A stretch of 64,000 bases of DNA from Areca catechu (lineage: Eukaryota > Streptophyta > Magnoliopsida > Arecales > Arecaceae), in NCBI GenBank assembly GCA_021397845.1, contig CM038038.1:62924748-62988747 (forward strand), written 5' to 3'. The notes under the pieces were generated by a model. That model had not been told where the DNA came from and searched no databases. It worked only from the letters and a program-made list of their open reading frames with translations. Shown here one piece after another: positions 11,201 to 21,091 of the stretch (positions are counted from its first letter, which is position 1; each line of letters starts with the position of its first letter). Both the position numbers and the translations under genes were made by a program.

Positions 11201-13086
11201 GTGAAAAACTTAATGATGCTAAGCTTAGGTATTCTACCTATGATAAGGAATTTTATGCGGTAGTGCAAGCTTTGCGTTACTGAAGACATTATTTGTTGCC
11301 GCAAGAATTTGTGCTGTTTTCGGACCATGAGGCTCTTAGATTCTTGAATTCTCAGAAGAAGCTTAACCCTAGGCATGCTAAGTGGGTAGAGTATATCCAG
11401 TCCTATACTTTTGTTTTGAAGCATAAGGCTGGGTCTGAAAATAAGGTAGCTGATGCCCTTAGTCGTCGATCTTTGTTGTTGAATTCTGTTAGGGCTGAAG
11501 TCATAGGGTTTGAGCAAATCAAAGAGGAATATGAGTCGTGTCCGGATTTTAAAACTGTGTACCAGGATCTAACTCAAGGACCATCTAGTGAACATAAGGA
11601 TTATTCCCTTTTAGATGGCTTTCTGTTCTTTAAGAATAGGCTTTGCATCCCTAGAACCTCTCTTAGGGAATTTTTGATTTGGGAAACTCATGCTGGAGGT
11701 TTAGCTGGCCATTTCGGAAAAGATAAGACCACCCTGGCTATTGAAGACCAATTTTTCTGGCCCAGCTTAAAAAGAGATGTAGCACACATTGTGGCTAGGT
11801 GTTGAACCTGCGCTGTTGCCAAACAACGAAAACAGAACACCGGCCTTTATACCCCACTCCCTGTCCCAGATCGTCCTTGGCAAGATGTGAGCATGGACTT
11901 TGTGTTAGGTTTGCCTAAGATCCAGAGGAGGCATGACTCCATCTACATTGTAGTAGACCGATTTTCCAAGATGGCCCATTTCTTGCCTTGTTCCCAAACA
12001 TTTGATGCGACTAAGGTAGCCACCCTGTTCTTTAATGAGATAGTGCGACTCCATGGCCTACCCAAGACCATTGTTTCAAATAGGGATGTTCGGTTCACCA
12101 GCTATTTCTGGAAAACCTTTTGGCATAAGTTAGGGACGAAACTTAAGTTTTCAACTGCCTATCATCCCCAGACTGACGGCCAAACCGAAGTAGTGAACCG
12201 TAGTTTAGGCAATCTGCTAAGGTGTCTTGTTGGTGAAAACATTAGGAACTAGGATTTGTACTTACCTAGAGCTGAATTTGCATATAATGACTCGGTCAAT
12301 AGGTCTACAGGTAAGAGTCCATTTGAAATTGTGCATGGTTACAAACCCCACACACCTCTTGACCTAGCTCCTTTGCTAGTCCACACACGAGTCTCCGAGT
12401 CTGCCGAAGTTTTTGCACAGCATATAAAAGACTTGCATAAAGAAATTCAAGCCAAAATAAATTTAAGTAATGAAACTTATAAGAAATTGACTGATTCTCA
12501 AAGGCGAGTCAAAACTTTTGACGAAGGAGACTATGTAATGATTAGGTTAAGGCCTGAACGGTTTCCTCCTGGAACCGTTAGAAAGTTACATGCTAGGGAA
12601 GCTGGACCATTTAGAGTGGTAAAGAGAGTAGGATCCAATGCCTATGTGCTCGAGTTACCTCCAGAACTAGGCATTAGCTCCACTTTCAACATTACAGACC
12701 TAGTAGAGTATAGGGAGCCAGCTGTGATTCCCAGTGAGGCTTTTGAACCTAATCCTGCTCTTGAGAGTGAACCTGACCCTGTGTGTCCACCAACAAACTG
12801 GCCTGTGAGGAAAGAGCAGATTGAAAAGATCCTGGATGATCAGGTTATCTCTACTCGTAATCGAGGATACCAAAGATACCTGGTCCGCTGGCTAGGAAGG
12901 CCAGATTCTGATGACTCTTGGATCTCCCGAGAAGAATTACAAGAGTTGGACCCAGACCTCTTGGAGAGATACCAGAGCCAACTTGATCCATACTCGACAG
13001 GGTCGAGTTCCTCCCACCCTAGGAGAATTGGTGCGGGCACCAGACTCAGAAGAAGACTTCAGAGCTCCATCTGGATCTCTGATTAA
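8296..13086 (+). pseudogene. Element A gag-pol, one frame with six stops
   Basis: Chosen start is the ATG of MSTRNGVPYQP. Domains in order: N-terminal coiled segment, retrotransposon Gag core (DAPTFDGSLNPKVY...), two CCHC knuckles (CFKCQKPGHISNQC and CFKCHKVGHVSSQC), an acidic spacer, and protease with IIIDSGS (Asp at 9643). Reverse transcriptase follows, with KIDLKSGYHQ (Asp at 10507) and YFDD (10693-10704), then RNase H (about 11107-11480). Integrase has an HHCC finger (about 11690-11805) and a core with MDFVLGLP and QTDGQTEVVN. Last is a chromodomain (about 12790-12990: QIEKILDDQVISTRNRGYQR...). Stops are at 8941, 9196, 10963, 11281, 11803 and 12250; there is no frameshift. The second integrase Asp is changed to Asn (SNRD, codon 12079-12081). 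The frame ends 58 bp inside the 3' LTR. The element cannot encode an active integrase. Confidence 0.95.
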
Positions 13087-14792
13087 CCTTGCCCGAAGAA
13101 TTAGCATTTTTTGGCTTGTAATAAGGGTTGACTGGATCAACTCAATTTTAGCTTGAGTCTATATTACCTGCATTTTATTTTGTTAAGTCAAGTTGACTCT
13201 GTAGTGGACTAGGGTTTCAACCTGGGGTGTTACATTTTCTCCCAAGGCCAAGCAAGTGGGCGCCCACTCCCAGCCACACTCCCAGCCATACGCCTGAGTC
13301 CAGGGGGCGCCACATCTCCATCCAGCAGGCTTTGGTCCCCATACCACAGATAGCAGCTCCCCTCTTTCATGCGCCAATTGAGGAGAAATCCACCAGGGGT
13401 CCACAAATCCAGGGGGTGGCCCAAGACTTCCCAAAAGAACCAAACTATGAAAGGGAAGAAATTCTCTTGGAGAGAAATTCAAGGAGGCACCCATTACCTA
13501 CCAGAAATACTCAAAACAAAGTTAGAAGGATTTATAACTTCGGGAGAAAGAAAAGGAGGTATCCAAAAAGGGTTGAGCCATGGAAGGAAGGAGATTTCTC
13601 TTGAAAAGCAAGGTTAGGAGGCGCCCTAATCGTTCCAACTAAAGCCAGATATAAAAGGCAACAAATTTTCTCTTGGAGGGCAAGGTTAAGAGGCGCCCAA
13701 ACACTTCCAGATAAGGCCAAGCATAGAAGGAAAAAAATATTTTCTTGGAGGTCAAGACAAGGAGGCGCCACCCACTTTCCTTTTTGAAGCTTCAATCAAC
13801 TTTGGAATTAATTGGCCGGCCATATGAGTAGGGATTGATATCCTGATTTGTAGATCCCCTCTTTTAGTCCCACATGGGAAGATGTAAAACCCTACTCTCT
13901 TGTAAAGTCCTATAAATTAAACCCCTCTTGTAAGTTTAAAGGGAATAGATGAATGAAACCAAATATTTTTGTGAGCAAACTTTGTGTTTTCTCTCTTCCG
14001 CACTTGCATCCAGGTGTTGAGCTCCGTGAGGGAGTAAATCCGGGTTCCCCAGGAACCTTTAGGAGGTGTGAGATCTCCAAAACCCAAACCCTAGGTTAGC
14101 CACTTCTACTCCAAACCCTAGCCGCCCACCATCCACTTCAATCCACCAAACCCTAGCCTATCCCACCTCCCACGGCCTCTCTCTCCAAGTCCAGGCCGAC
14201 CACCAGCATCCAGCTACAGTCCGGATACTTCAGATCCAAAGCTCTTTCCAGAGAGAGTCGAATCAGCCTTCAAGAGAATCCGGATCTCAGCGACATCAGC
14301 CTTCAAGTTCTTCGAACTGGTAAATCCTTCCCTGAGTCTCTGAATCCATCACTTGTTTTTCTTCTTCCCAGATCTTGAGTCCAGGAGAAGCCGACCAAAC
14401 CACAAGACCAGTATTGGAGGATCCATTGCGAAGATAGCCGAATCCGAGGATCCAACAATCTGCTCGAGAGAGTTCTTCCACCCAAATTCTGTGAAGATCA
14501 CTGTCTGGTTGGTAACCCATCTCTCCTCTCTTTTTCTATCCTGTTGAAAGTTCAGAGCAAAACCCTAGGTCTGGGAGTTTCTCAACCCCCAGCGATCCGT
14601 TACTTCTGAACTACTCTGATAATTTAGTTTCTTCTAAATTGTGCTTTCAATCCTTACCTAGTTTCCATCAACTTAGTTTAACTTTACTTTGAGTCAAAGC
14701 CAATTTCTGAAATATATATATATATAAAAAAAAAAAGAATTAATCTTAATTTTTACTTCCGCATACGCTTCTTTGTTCTTTGTTCTGCATCA
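13029..14792 (+). mobile_element. 3' LTR of element A
   Basis: TGGTGCGGGCACCA to TTCTGCATCA, 1764 bp. It is preceded by a short purine tract (AGGAGAAT) serving as the presumed polypurine tract. The same TATA and GGCGCC boxes are present as in the 5' copy. Confidence 0.95.
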
Positions 14793-14797
14793 TACTT
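14793..14797. repeat. Target-site duplication of element A, right copy
   Basis: TACTT, identical to 5627-5631. Confidence 0.9.
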
Positions 14798-14965
14798 GGC
14801 GAAGGAGAAAATGTGCCAGGCTTGACTTTGATCGAGATGGATCCATCCTGGGTCGACACCTGGTGAAGGAGCAGAGGTAGGCCCCCTTCAGTCGAGGTGG
14901 ACCCCTCCAGGGTCGACACCTGGTGAAGGGGCAGAGGTGCCGAGCTCAGCTCGAGGTGGCCGTGA
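14798..14965. repeat. ~60-bp minisatellite, right part
   Basis: Three further units with GAGATGG/GAGGTGG cores at 14834, 14894 and 14953. Phase and sequence continue the array cut at 5631, so left and right parts were one array of about eleven units before element A arrived. Confidence 0.9.
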
Positions 14966-15058
14966 TCGCTAGTCAGACCACCTGGAAAAAGAGCTCGAAG
15001 GAGAACACTGCGCGGCACTGCTTGGCTACTAGCTGGGTCTAACGCATGCTCCGTGTTA
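14966..15058. other. Short unassigned segment
   Basis: GC-rich, with no domain, repeat or LTR end recognised. It lies between the end of the minisatellite and a truncated LTR and may be the remainder of the Tat-like LTR. Confidence 0.3.
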
Positions 15059-15869
15059 GCGATCTTGCCATATCAATAAGCATTAACCATACAAGGGAGG
15101 GGTAAAGCCCTTTATATTGGCACCTTAAAACCCATTCAAATTCAAATGAAAAAATACAAGGCTTCATGAAGAGGGTGCCCAAAAATATGATTTCTTCTTC
15201 TCTTGGCCGACCAAGTTCTAGTTGTGGCTTGATTTGGGGCTTAAAAGATGGGAGTTATCTTCTTGATTCGAGTTGGCACCCTTTGGGTCAATGCTTTTCT
15301 TCCATAGCTGACCAAGCACTTTAGGAAGAAGGCTTGATATGGGGCTTGAAATGAGGATCATGTCTTCATTGTCCATTGACTTTCCTTGGCTACCCGTAGC
15401 TCCTTTGGAAAGAAGCTTGATAGGGGAGGGAAGGGAGGAAAGGATCAAGGAATGGTGCCCACAAATTCAGCATTTCCTTCTTGCCTTGGCCGCCTACTTG
15501 TCATGATGATGTGGTGCCACATAGGATGGATGAGGTGGTGCTCAAGGGCTGAGGTGGCATCCTTCAAGGCATGGGAGATGGCTTGGCCCATTAATAATTC
15601 AATGCCCACTCCTTCTTTAATCAGGCTTGGGCCCAATCTTCAAGTAGACTTGGGCTTGGACTCATTCCGCTGAATACAGGACCCTTTGACCTAACTTGAC
15701 CAAATTGGTCAAGGTACATGACTAAAACAAAAAATTGAAACTGAAAACATGACTCAAAATTAAAATGTTAAAGCTTGAAGCCTTATTACAGGATCCAATC
15801 AATTGAAAATCCGAATCCAAGATCCATAGAGGGTTGAAGAGCCTCTGTCTAATCCTGGTGCCCGCACTA
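15059..15869 (-). mobile_element. Partial B-type LTR, minus strand
   Basis: On the minus strand it begins TAGTGCGGGCACCAGGATT at 15869, followed by AGACAGAGGCTCTTCAACCC, as in the B1 and B2 LTRs. It runs to a TATAAAG-like box and CCCCTCCCTTGTA, then loses similarity. The left edge is approximate. At its right edge it meets the copia integrase frame, so the downstream copia sequence was lost or displaced here. Confidence 0.6.
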
Positions 15870-18456
15870 TATTTCTTCTAAAGTTCTATTTTTTCTTTCT
15901 GCCACCCCATTTTGTTGAGGTATCCTAGGTATGAAAAAATTATGTTTAATACTTTTTTCATTATAAAACTCTTCAAAATCTTGATTTTCAAATTCAGTTT
16001 CATGATCTATTTGAATACAAATAATAGAAGTACCTTTTTTATTTGAAACCTTTCTATAAAACTTTGTGAAAATAGAAAAAGATTCATCTTTATGTGCTAC
16101 GAACAAAATCCAAGTAAAACAAGAGAAATCATCAACTATAACTAATCCAAATCTCTTGCCTCCTATGCTTGTGGTTCAAGTTGGTCCAAAAAGATTCATA
16201 TGGAGTAGTTCTAGTGGCCTAGAAGTTGAAACAATTTCATTTCATTTAAAAGAGGTTCTTGTTTGTTTACCAAATTGACAAGCATCACAAATTTTATCTT
16301 TTTCAAATCTAAGTTTTGGTAAATCTTTAATTAAATTCTTTTTGCACAATTTGAAAAGTAAATGCATTCTTGCATCATCTAATCTACGATGCCATAACCA
16401 ACTAGTCTCATTTATTATGGCATTCATTACAACTGGCATTCACCATCTTGTATAGGTAAATTATCAAGATCAACTAGGTAGATGTTGCCATGCCTATTTC
16501 CAATGAATTTCAGTCCATTATTATCAAGACTATATACCATGCAAAGAGATGATTTAAAAATTACTTTAAAATATTTATTGAAAAATTGACTAATACTATG
16601 TATATTATGCTTTAATCCATCTACTAACAATATATTATCAATAAAAGTAGATGGAGAAATGTAAACTTTATCGATACTAATAATTTTGCCTTTATCATTA
16701 TCTTCAAAAGTTACATTCCCTCCATTCAAAGCTTCAAGAAAGGTGAATTACTTCACATCTCCCATCATGTATCTTGAGCAACCACTATCAAGGTACCATA
16801 ATCTTTTTTTCTTCTTGGTTGCAAGACACACCTGCAAAATAGATCAAGTTTTTTGTTTTAGATACCCAAGCCATCTTGGGTCCTTTAGAGTTAATAGTGA
16901 TGGTTCCTTTTGGAACCCAAACTTTTCTAAATTGATTTACCTTTCTTAAATTGCAATGATATTCTTTATGTCCAAACTTTTCACAACAAAAACATGTAAT
17001 ACTAGAGGATGTAAGTACAAAAAAAGTTTTGAAGTACTTTTATTATTTTTGAGTTTTATATCCCAAACCAGCTCTGTTGATAACTTCACGTTGATTACTT
17101 AATAGTAAATTCAATTTTTCAGAACTGAACGAGAATTTTTCAACAAAGGGCTTAACTTTATCAAGCTCATCTTTAAACTTTTTATTTTTTAACTCGAGAT
17201 CTTTGTTTGTCTTTATAAGCTCATTATTTGAAATAAAGGCCTTGGATCTTTTCAAAACTTCTATTTTTTTGAGAATGCATTCTTTTCCTTTTCCAAAACA
17301 TCATCCTTGGCTTTTAGTTCTTTGTTTTTATTTTCAAGATTATTGTTTTCAAAAGAGAAAGAATCAATATGCTTTTTCAACTTCTTGTACTCAATTTTCA
17401 ACAATTTATATTCATGCACAAGTTCATCAAAAACATCTCTAAGTTCTTGAAAAATAAATTCAAGTTCAGATTGTACCTCATTTTCAATTGCCATGAGGTA
17501 GAGATTGGTGACTTCTTATTGTTCTTCCTTCAAACTGGAGTCTTCACTTTCGCTCGAAGAAGCCATCATTGCCTTCTTTTTAAACTTTTTTTAAGCTTCT
17601 TGAGGAGAGGACAATCAACCTTGTAGTGACCGGGCTTCTTGCATTCAAAGTAGATAGGTTGGTCATTTTCCTTCTCCTTTTCTTTTTCTTTGTCCTTGCC
17701 CTTGTCCATGCCAGGCTCTCCTTTGAATGGCTTCTTTTTGTATGAGTATTTCTTCTTTCTCATGAATCTCCTAAACTTCCAAGCCACTAAAGCCTCCTCA
17801 TCTTTATCTTCACCTTCTTCTGACTCTTCACTTGAAGGCACATATGGTGTAGTGGATTTGAGGGCAATTGTTTTCTTCTTTTTGTCTGCATCCACTACTT
17901 TTTGCTTTAGGTTCAACTCATAAGTCATGAGTGAACCAATGAGTTGCTCCAAAGGTAGGGTTTCAATATCTTTTGCTTCTTGAATGGCTGTCACTTTTGA
18001 TCCCAAGAAGATGGCAAATACTTGAGATTTTTATTAACAAGGTCAGTGCTAAATATAACTTTGCCAAGACTTCTCAAACAATTTATAATGTTAGTAAATT
18101 TTGTATACATATCATTTATGGATTCATGATGCTCCATTCTAAATATTTCATATGTATGAATGAGCATATTTACTTTAATGTTCTTCACTTGATGGGTACC
18201 CTCATGTGTAACCTTAAGTGTGTCCCAAATTTCCTTCGTAGATGCACATATGAAAATCCTATTGAATTCACTAGGATCCAATGTGTAATAAAGCAAATTC
18301 ATTACTTTGGCATTAAGCTCAGATTGCTTAATGTCATTTTCATCCCAATCTTCTTCAAGCTTGGGAATGGAAATGCCATTAACCAAAATTGAAGGAACAT
18401 GTGGATCTTTAACTATTACTTTCCAAAGATTATAATCAATAGAGTGCATATAAATT
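15870..18456 (-). pseudogene. Ty1/copia (Sirevirus-like) gag-pol, element H, truncated
   Basis: Minus strand. It continues the gag whose N-terminus is at 25384-25484, on the far side of element E. Order: Gag core (YMHSIDYNLWKVIVKD...); a frameshift in the A-run at + strand 17995-17998; and a Lys-rich stretch with one zinc knuckle whose first Cys is Tyr (YFECKKPGHYKVDC). A coiled-coil region (about 17043-17494) follows, then protease-like sequence with LDSGCS, the GAG-pre-integrase domain (SWLWHRRLDDARMHLL) and the integrase core. Integrase shows VIVDDFS and QQNGVAERKNRTL. The frame stops at the B-type LTR at 15869, so the integrase C-terminus, RT and RNase H are missing. A long coiled-coil Gag is typical of Sireviruses. 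Confidence 0.85.
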
Positions 18457-18530
18457 TGATGCAGGGCGAAAGCTCTGATACCAAAAATAATGCAGAACGA
18501 AAACTCTGATACCAAAAATGATGCAGAACG
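18457..18530 (-). repeat. 31-bp tandem repeat of U5 end plus PBS in E 3' LTR
   Basis: Read on the minus strand, the unit TTCTGCATCATTTTT followed by GGTATCAGAGTTTTCG occurs twice, the second copy with small changes, and then a third LTR end CCCTGCATCA. Each unit is an LTR terminus joined to a PBS-like sequence. The outermost terminus is the one used at integration, as the TSD shows. Confidence 0.85.
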
Positions 18531-20193
18531 GATATGTGGAATGCGGAAGCAAATTAAAATTAATATATATATATTTTTTTATATTTTCAGAAGTCGGCTT
18601 TAACTCAAAGGAAAGATAAACGAATGTTGAAAGAAACTAAGAAATGATAGAAAGCACAATTAGAAGGATGGATTATTAGAGTAACTCAGAAGTAGGATCG
18701 CTGGGGATTGAGAAACCCCCAAATCTAGGGTTTCACTCTGAACTTTCAACAGGACAGAACTAAAGAGAAGAGAAGGGTTACAGACCAGGCAGTGATCTTC
18801 ATAGAGTTTAGTGGAAGGACTCTCTTGAGTAGATTGTTGGATCCCCCGGATTCAGATATCTTTGCAATGGATCCTCCAATACTGGTCTTTTGGCAGAGTT
18901 GGCTTCTCCTGAACTCAAGATCTGGGAAAGAAGAAGAACAATTTATGGAACCAGATACTCAAGGAAGATTTACCAGATAGAAGAACTTGAAAGTTGATGT
19001 TGCTGAAGTCCTGATTCTCCTGGATGCTGATCTGGCTTCCTCTGGGATTTGCTCCGTACTCGAAGTAGCCGAACTGGACCTGGATGCTGGTGGTCGGCCT
19101 CCACTTGGAGAGAAGGGCCATGAGAGATGGGGTAGGCTAGGGTTTTGGTGGAATGAAGAGGATGATGGGCGGCTAGGGTTTTAGAGTTGAAGTGGCTAAC
19201 CTAGGGTTTTGGGGTTGGAGATCTCACACCTCCTCAAGGTTCCTAGGGAACCCGAATTTACTCCCTCACGAAGCTCAACACCTGATTACAAGTGCGGAAG
19301 AGAGAAACACAAAAGTTTGCTCACACATAAATTGGATTCATTCATCAGTTCCCTTCAAACTTACAAGAAGGGTTTATTTTATAGGTCTTTACAAGTGGTT
19401 TTTACATCTTCCCATGTGGGACTAATAGGATGGATCCTAAAATTAGGATTGTAGAATCAAATCCTTCTCATATGGCCGGCCAAGAGCTTCCATAAGTGTT
19501 GATTGGTGGCTCCAAATGGTAAGTAGGTGGTGCCTCCTAGCCTTTCTCTTCAAGAAAAATTTTTTTTCCTTCCATGCTTGGTTTTATTTGGCACCTCCTA
19601 GTCTTGCTCCATAAGTTTAGGCTTCTTCCTTTCATGGCTCAACTCTTTTGGACACCTCCTTTTCTTTCTCCCCAAGTCATGGCTCTTCCCAACTTTGCTT
19701 TGGTCTTTTTAGGCATGGATTGGGCGCCCTCTTGAAGTGCTCCCCAAGAAATGCCTCTTTCCTCCTTTAGCTTGGCCTTTTAAGGTATATATGGGGCGCC
19801 TCCTTGATTTTGGCTTCAAGAAAAATTCTTGCTCCCTTGGGTGTGGGGACCAAGACACTGGGATGGAGATGTGGCACCCCCTGGATTCTGGCGTGTGGCT
19901 GGGAGTGTGGCGCCCACTTACTTGAGCCTGGGAGAAAAATGTGGCACCCTGGACCTTGACTTGAAAAAAGGTGGCACCATCCTGGAGAAGACCTAGACCA
20001 CTACTAGGACTTGTACTGAGTCAACATGACTCAACAAAATTTAAATTACAGGGAAATGCAGACTCAAGACTAAAATTGAGTTGACCAAGTCAACCCTTAT
20101 TACAAAACTAGAAAACCCTAATTCTTCGGGCAAGGTCAATCAGAGATCCAGATGGAGCCTTGAAGTCATCTTCTGAGTCTAGTGCCCGCACCA
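18457..20193 (-). mobile_element. 3' LTR of element E
   Basis: On the minus strand it starts TGGTGCGGGCAC at 20193 and ends CCCTGCATCA at 18457. Related to the A and C LTRs. Its U5 end carries two extra PBS-containing units (18457-18530). Confidence 0.9.
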
Positions 20194-20960
20194 ATTCTCC
20201 CGGGGTGGGAGGAACTCGACCCTGTCGAGTATGGTTCAAGCTAGCTCTGGTATCTCTCCAAGAGGTCTGGGTCCAATTCTTGTAATTCTTCTCGGGAGAT
20301 CCAAGAGTCATTGGAATCTGGCCTTCCTTGCCAGTGGACCAGGTATCTTTGGTATCCTCGATTACGAGTAGAGATAACCTGATCATCCAGGATCTTTTCA
20401 ATCTGCTCTTTCCTCACAGGCCAGTTTGTTGGTGGACACACAGGGTCGGGATCACTCTCAATAATAGGATTAGGTTCAAAAGGCTCACTGGGAATCACAG
20501 TTGGCTCCCTGTACTCTACTAGGTCTGTAATGTTGAAAGTAGAGCTATTGTCTAGTTCTGGAGGCAACTCGAGCACATAGGCATTGGATCCTACTCTCTT
20601 CACTACTCTAAATGGTCCAGCTCCTCTAGCATGTAACTTTCTAACGATTTCAGGAGAAAACCGCTCAGGCCTTAACCTAATCATTACATAGTCTCTCTCA
20701 ACAAAAGTTTTGACTCGTCTTTGAGAATCAGCCAACTTCTTATAAGTTTCATGAATTTCTTTATGCAAGTCCTTTACATGTTATGCAAGTGCATCAAGAG
20801 ACTTGTGTGTGTGGGCTAATAGTGAAATCAGATCAAGTGGTGTGTGAGGCTTGTATCCATGAACAATTTCAAAGGGACTCTAGCCTATAGACCTATTGAT
20901 CGAAATATTGAATGCAATTTCAGCCCTGGACAAAATACAAATCCCAATTCCTGGTGCTCT
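20194..20960 (-). pseudogene. Element E integrase C-terminus and chromodomain remnant
   Basis: Minus strand. It begins with the post-catalytic integrase region (NRSIG-stop-SPFEIVHGYKPHTPLD), continues through the GPFRVVKRVGSNAYVLEL segment and ends with a chromodomain (EQIEKILDDQVISTRNRGYQR... DDSW-type core). Internal stops are visible, including one after YQS at 20241-20243. The frame is separate from the 557-codon ORF. Retention of this 3' block in both E and F may reflect cis-acting sequence near the polypurine tract rather than protein use. Confidence 0.8.
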
Positions 20961-21091
20961 CAATCAAACCAAAATCTGAGCCAAAGCCTAGTAAAGGGTC
21001 AAAAAAACTAAACTAGACTGACAACGCATTCCTAAAGAATGGACTTTATTACAAAGGAACCCTAGGTCTAAACCTAACAAACTAAGGCTCT

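Larger units (their letters stand above)
5632..14792 (+). mobile_element. Element A: complete chromovirus (Ty3/gypsy) LTR retrotransposon
   Basis: A full-length 9161-bp element: 5' LTR 5632-7395, PBS 7400-7412, leader, a single gag-pol frame 8296-13086 with six stop codons, and 3' LTR 13029-14792. Both LTRs are exactly 1764 bp. They differ by roughly 2-3% over the first 260 bases by eye, which indicates a fairly recent insertion. The TSD is TACTT. The target was the ~60-bp minisatellite, whose copies continue on the far side. C is a close relative. Confidence 0.95.

Noticed and set aside
3529..15869. The two partial minus-strand B-type LTRs as the LTR pair of one element
   Set aside because: After excising A, the DNA between them is Tat-like LTR and minisatellite with no PBS next to 15059 and no B-type coding sequence; no shared TSD could be found.
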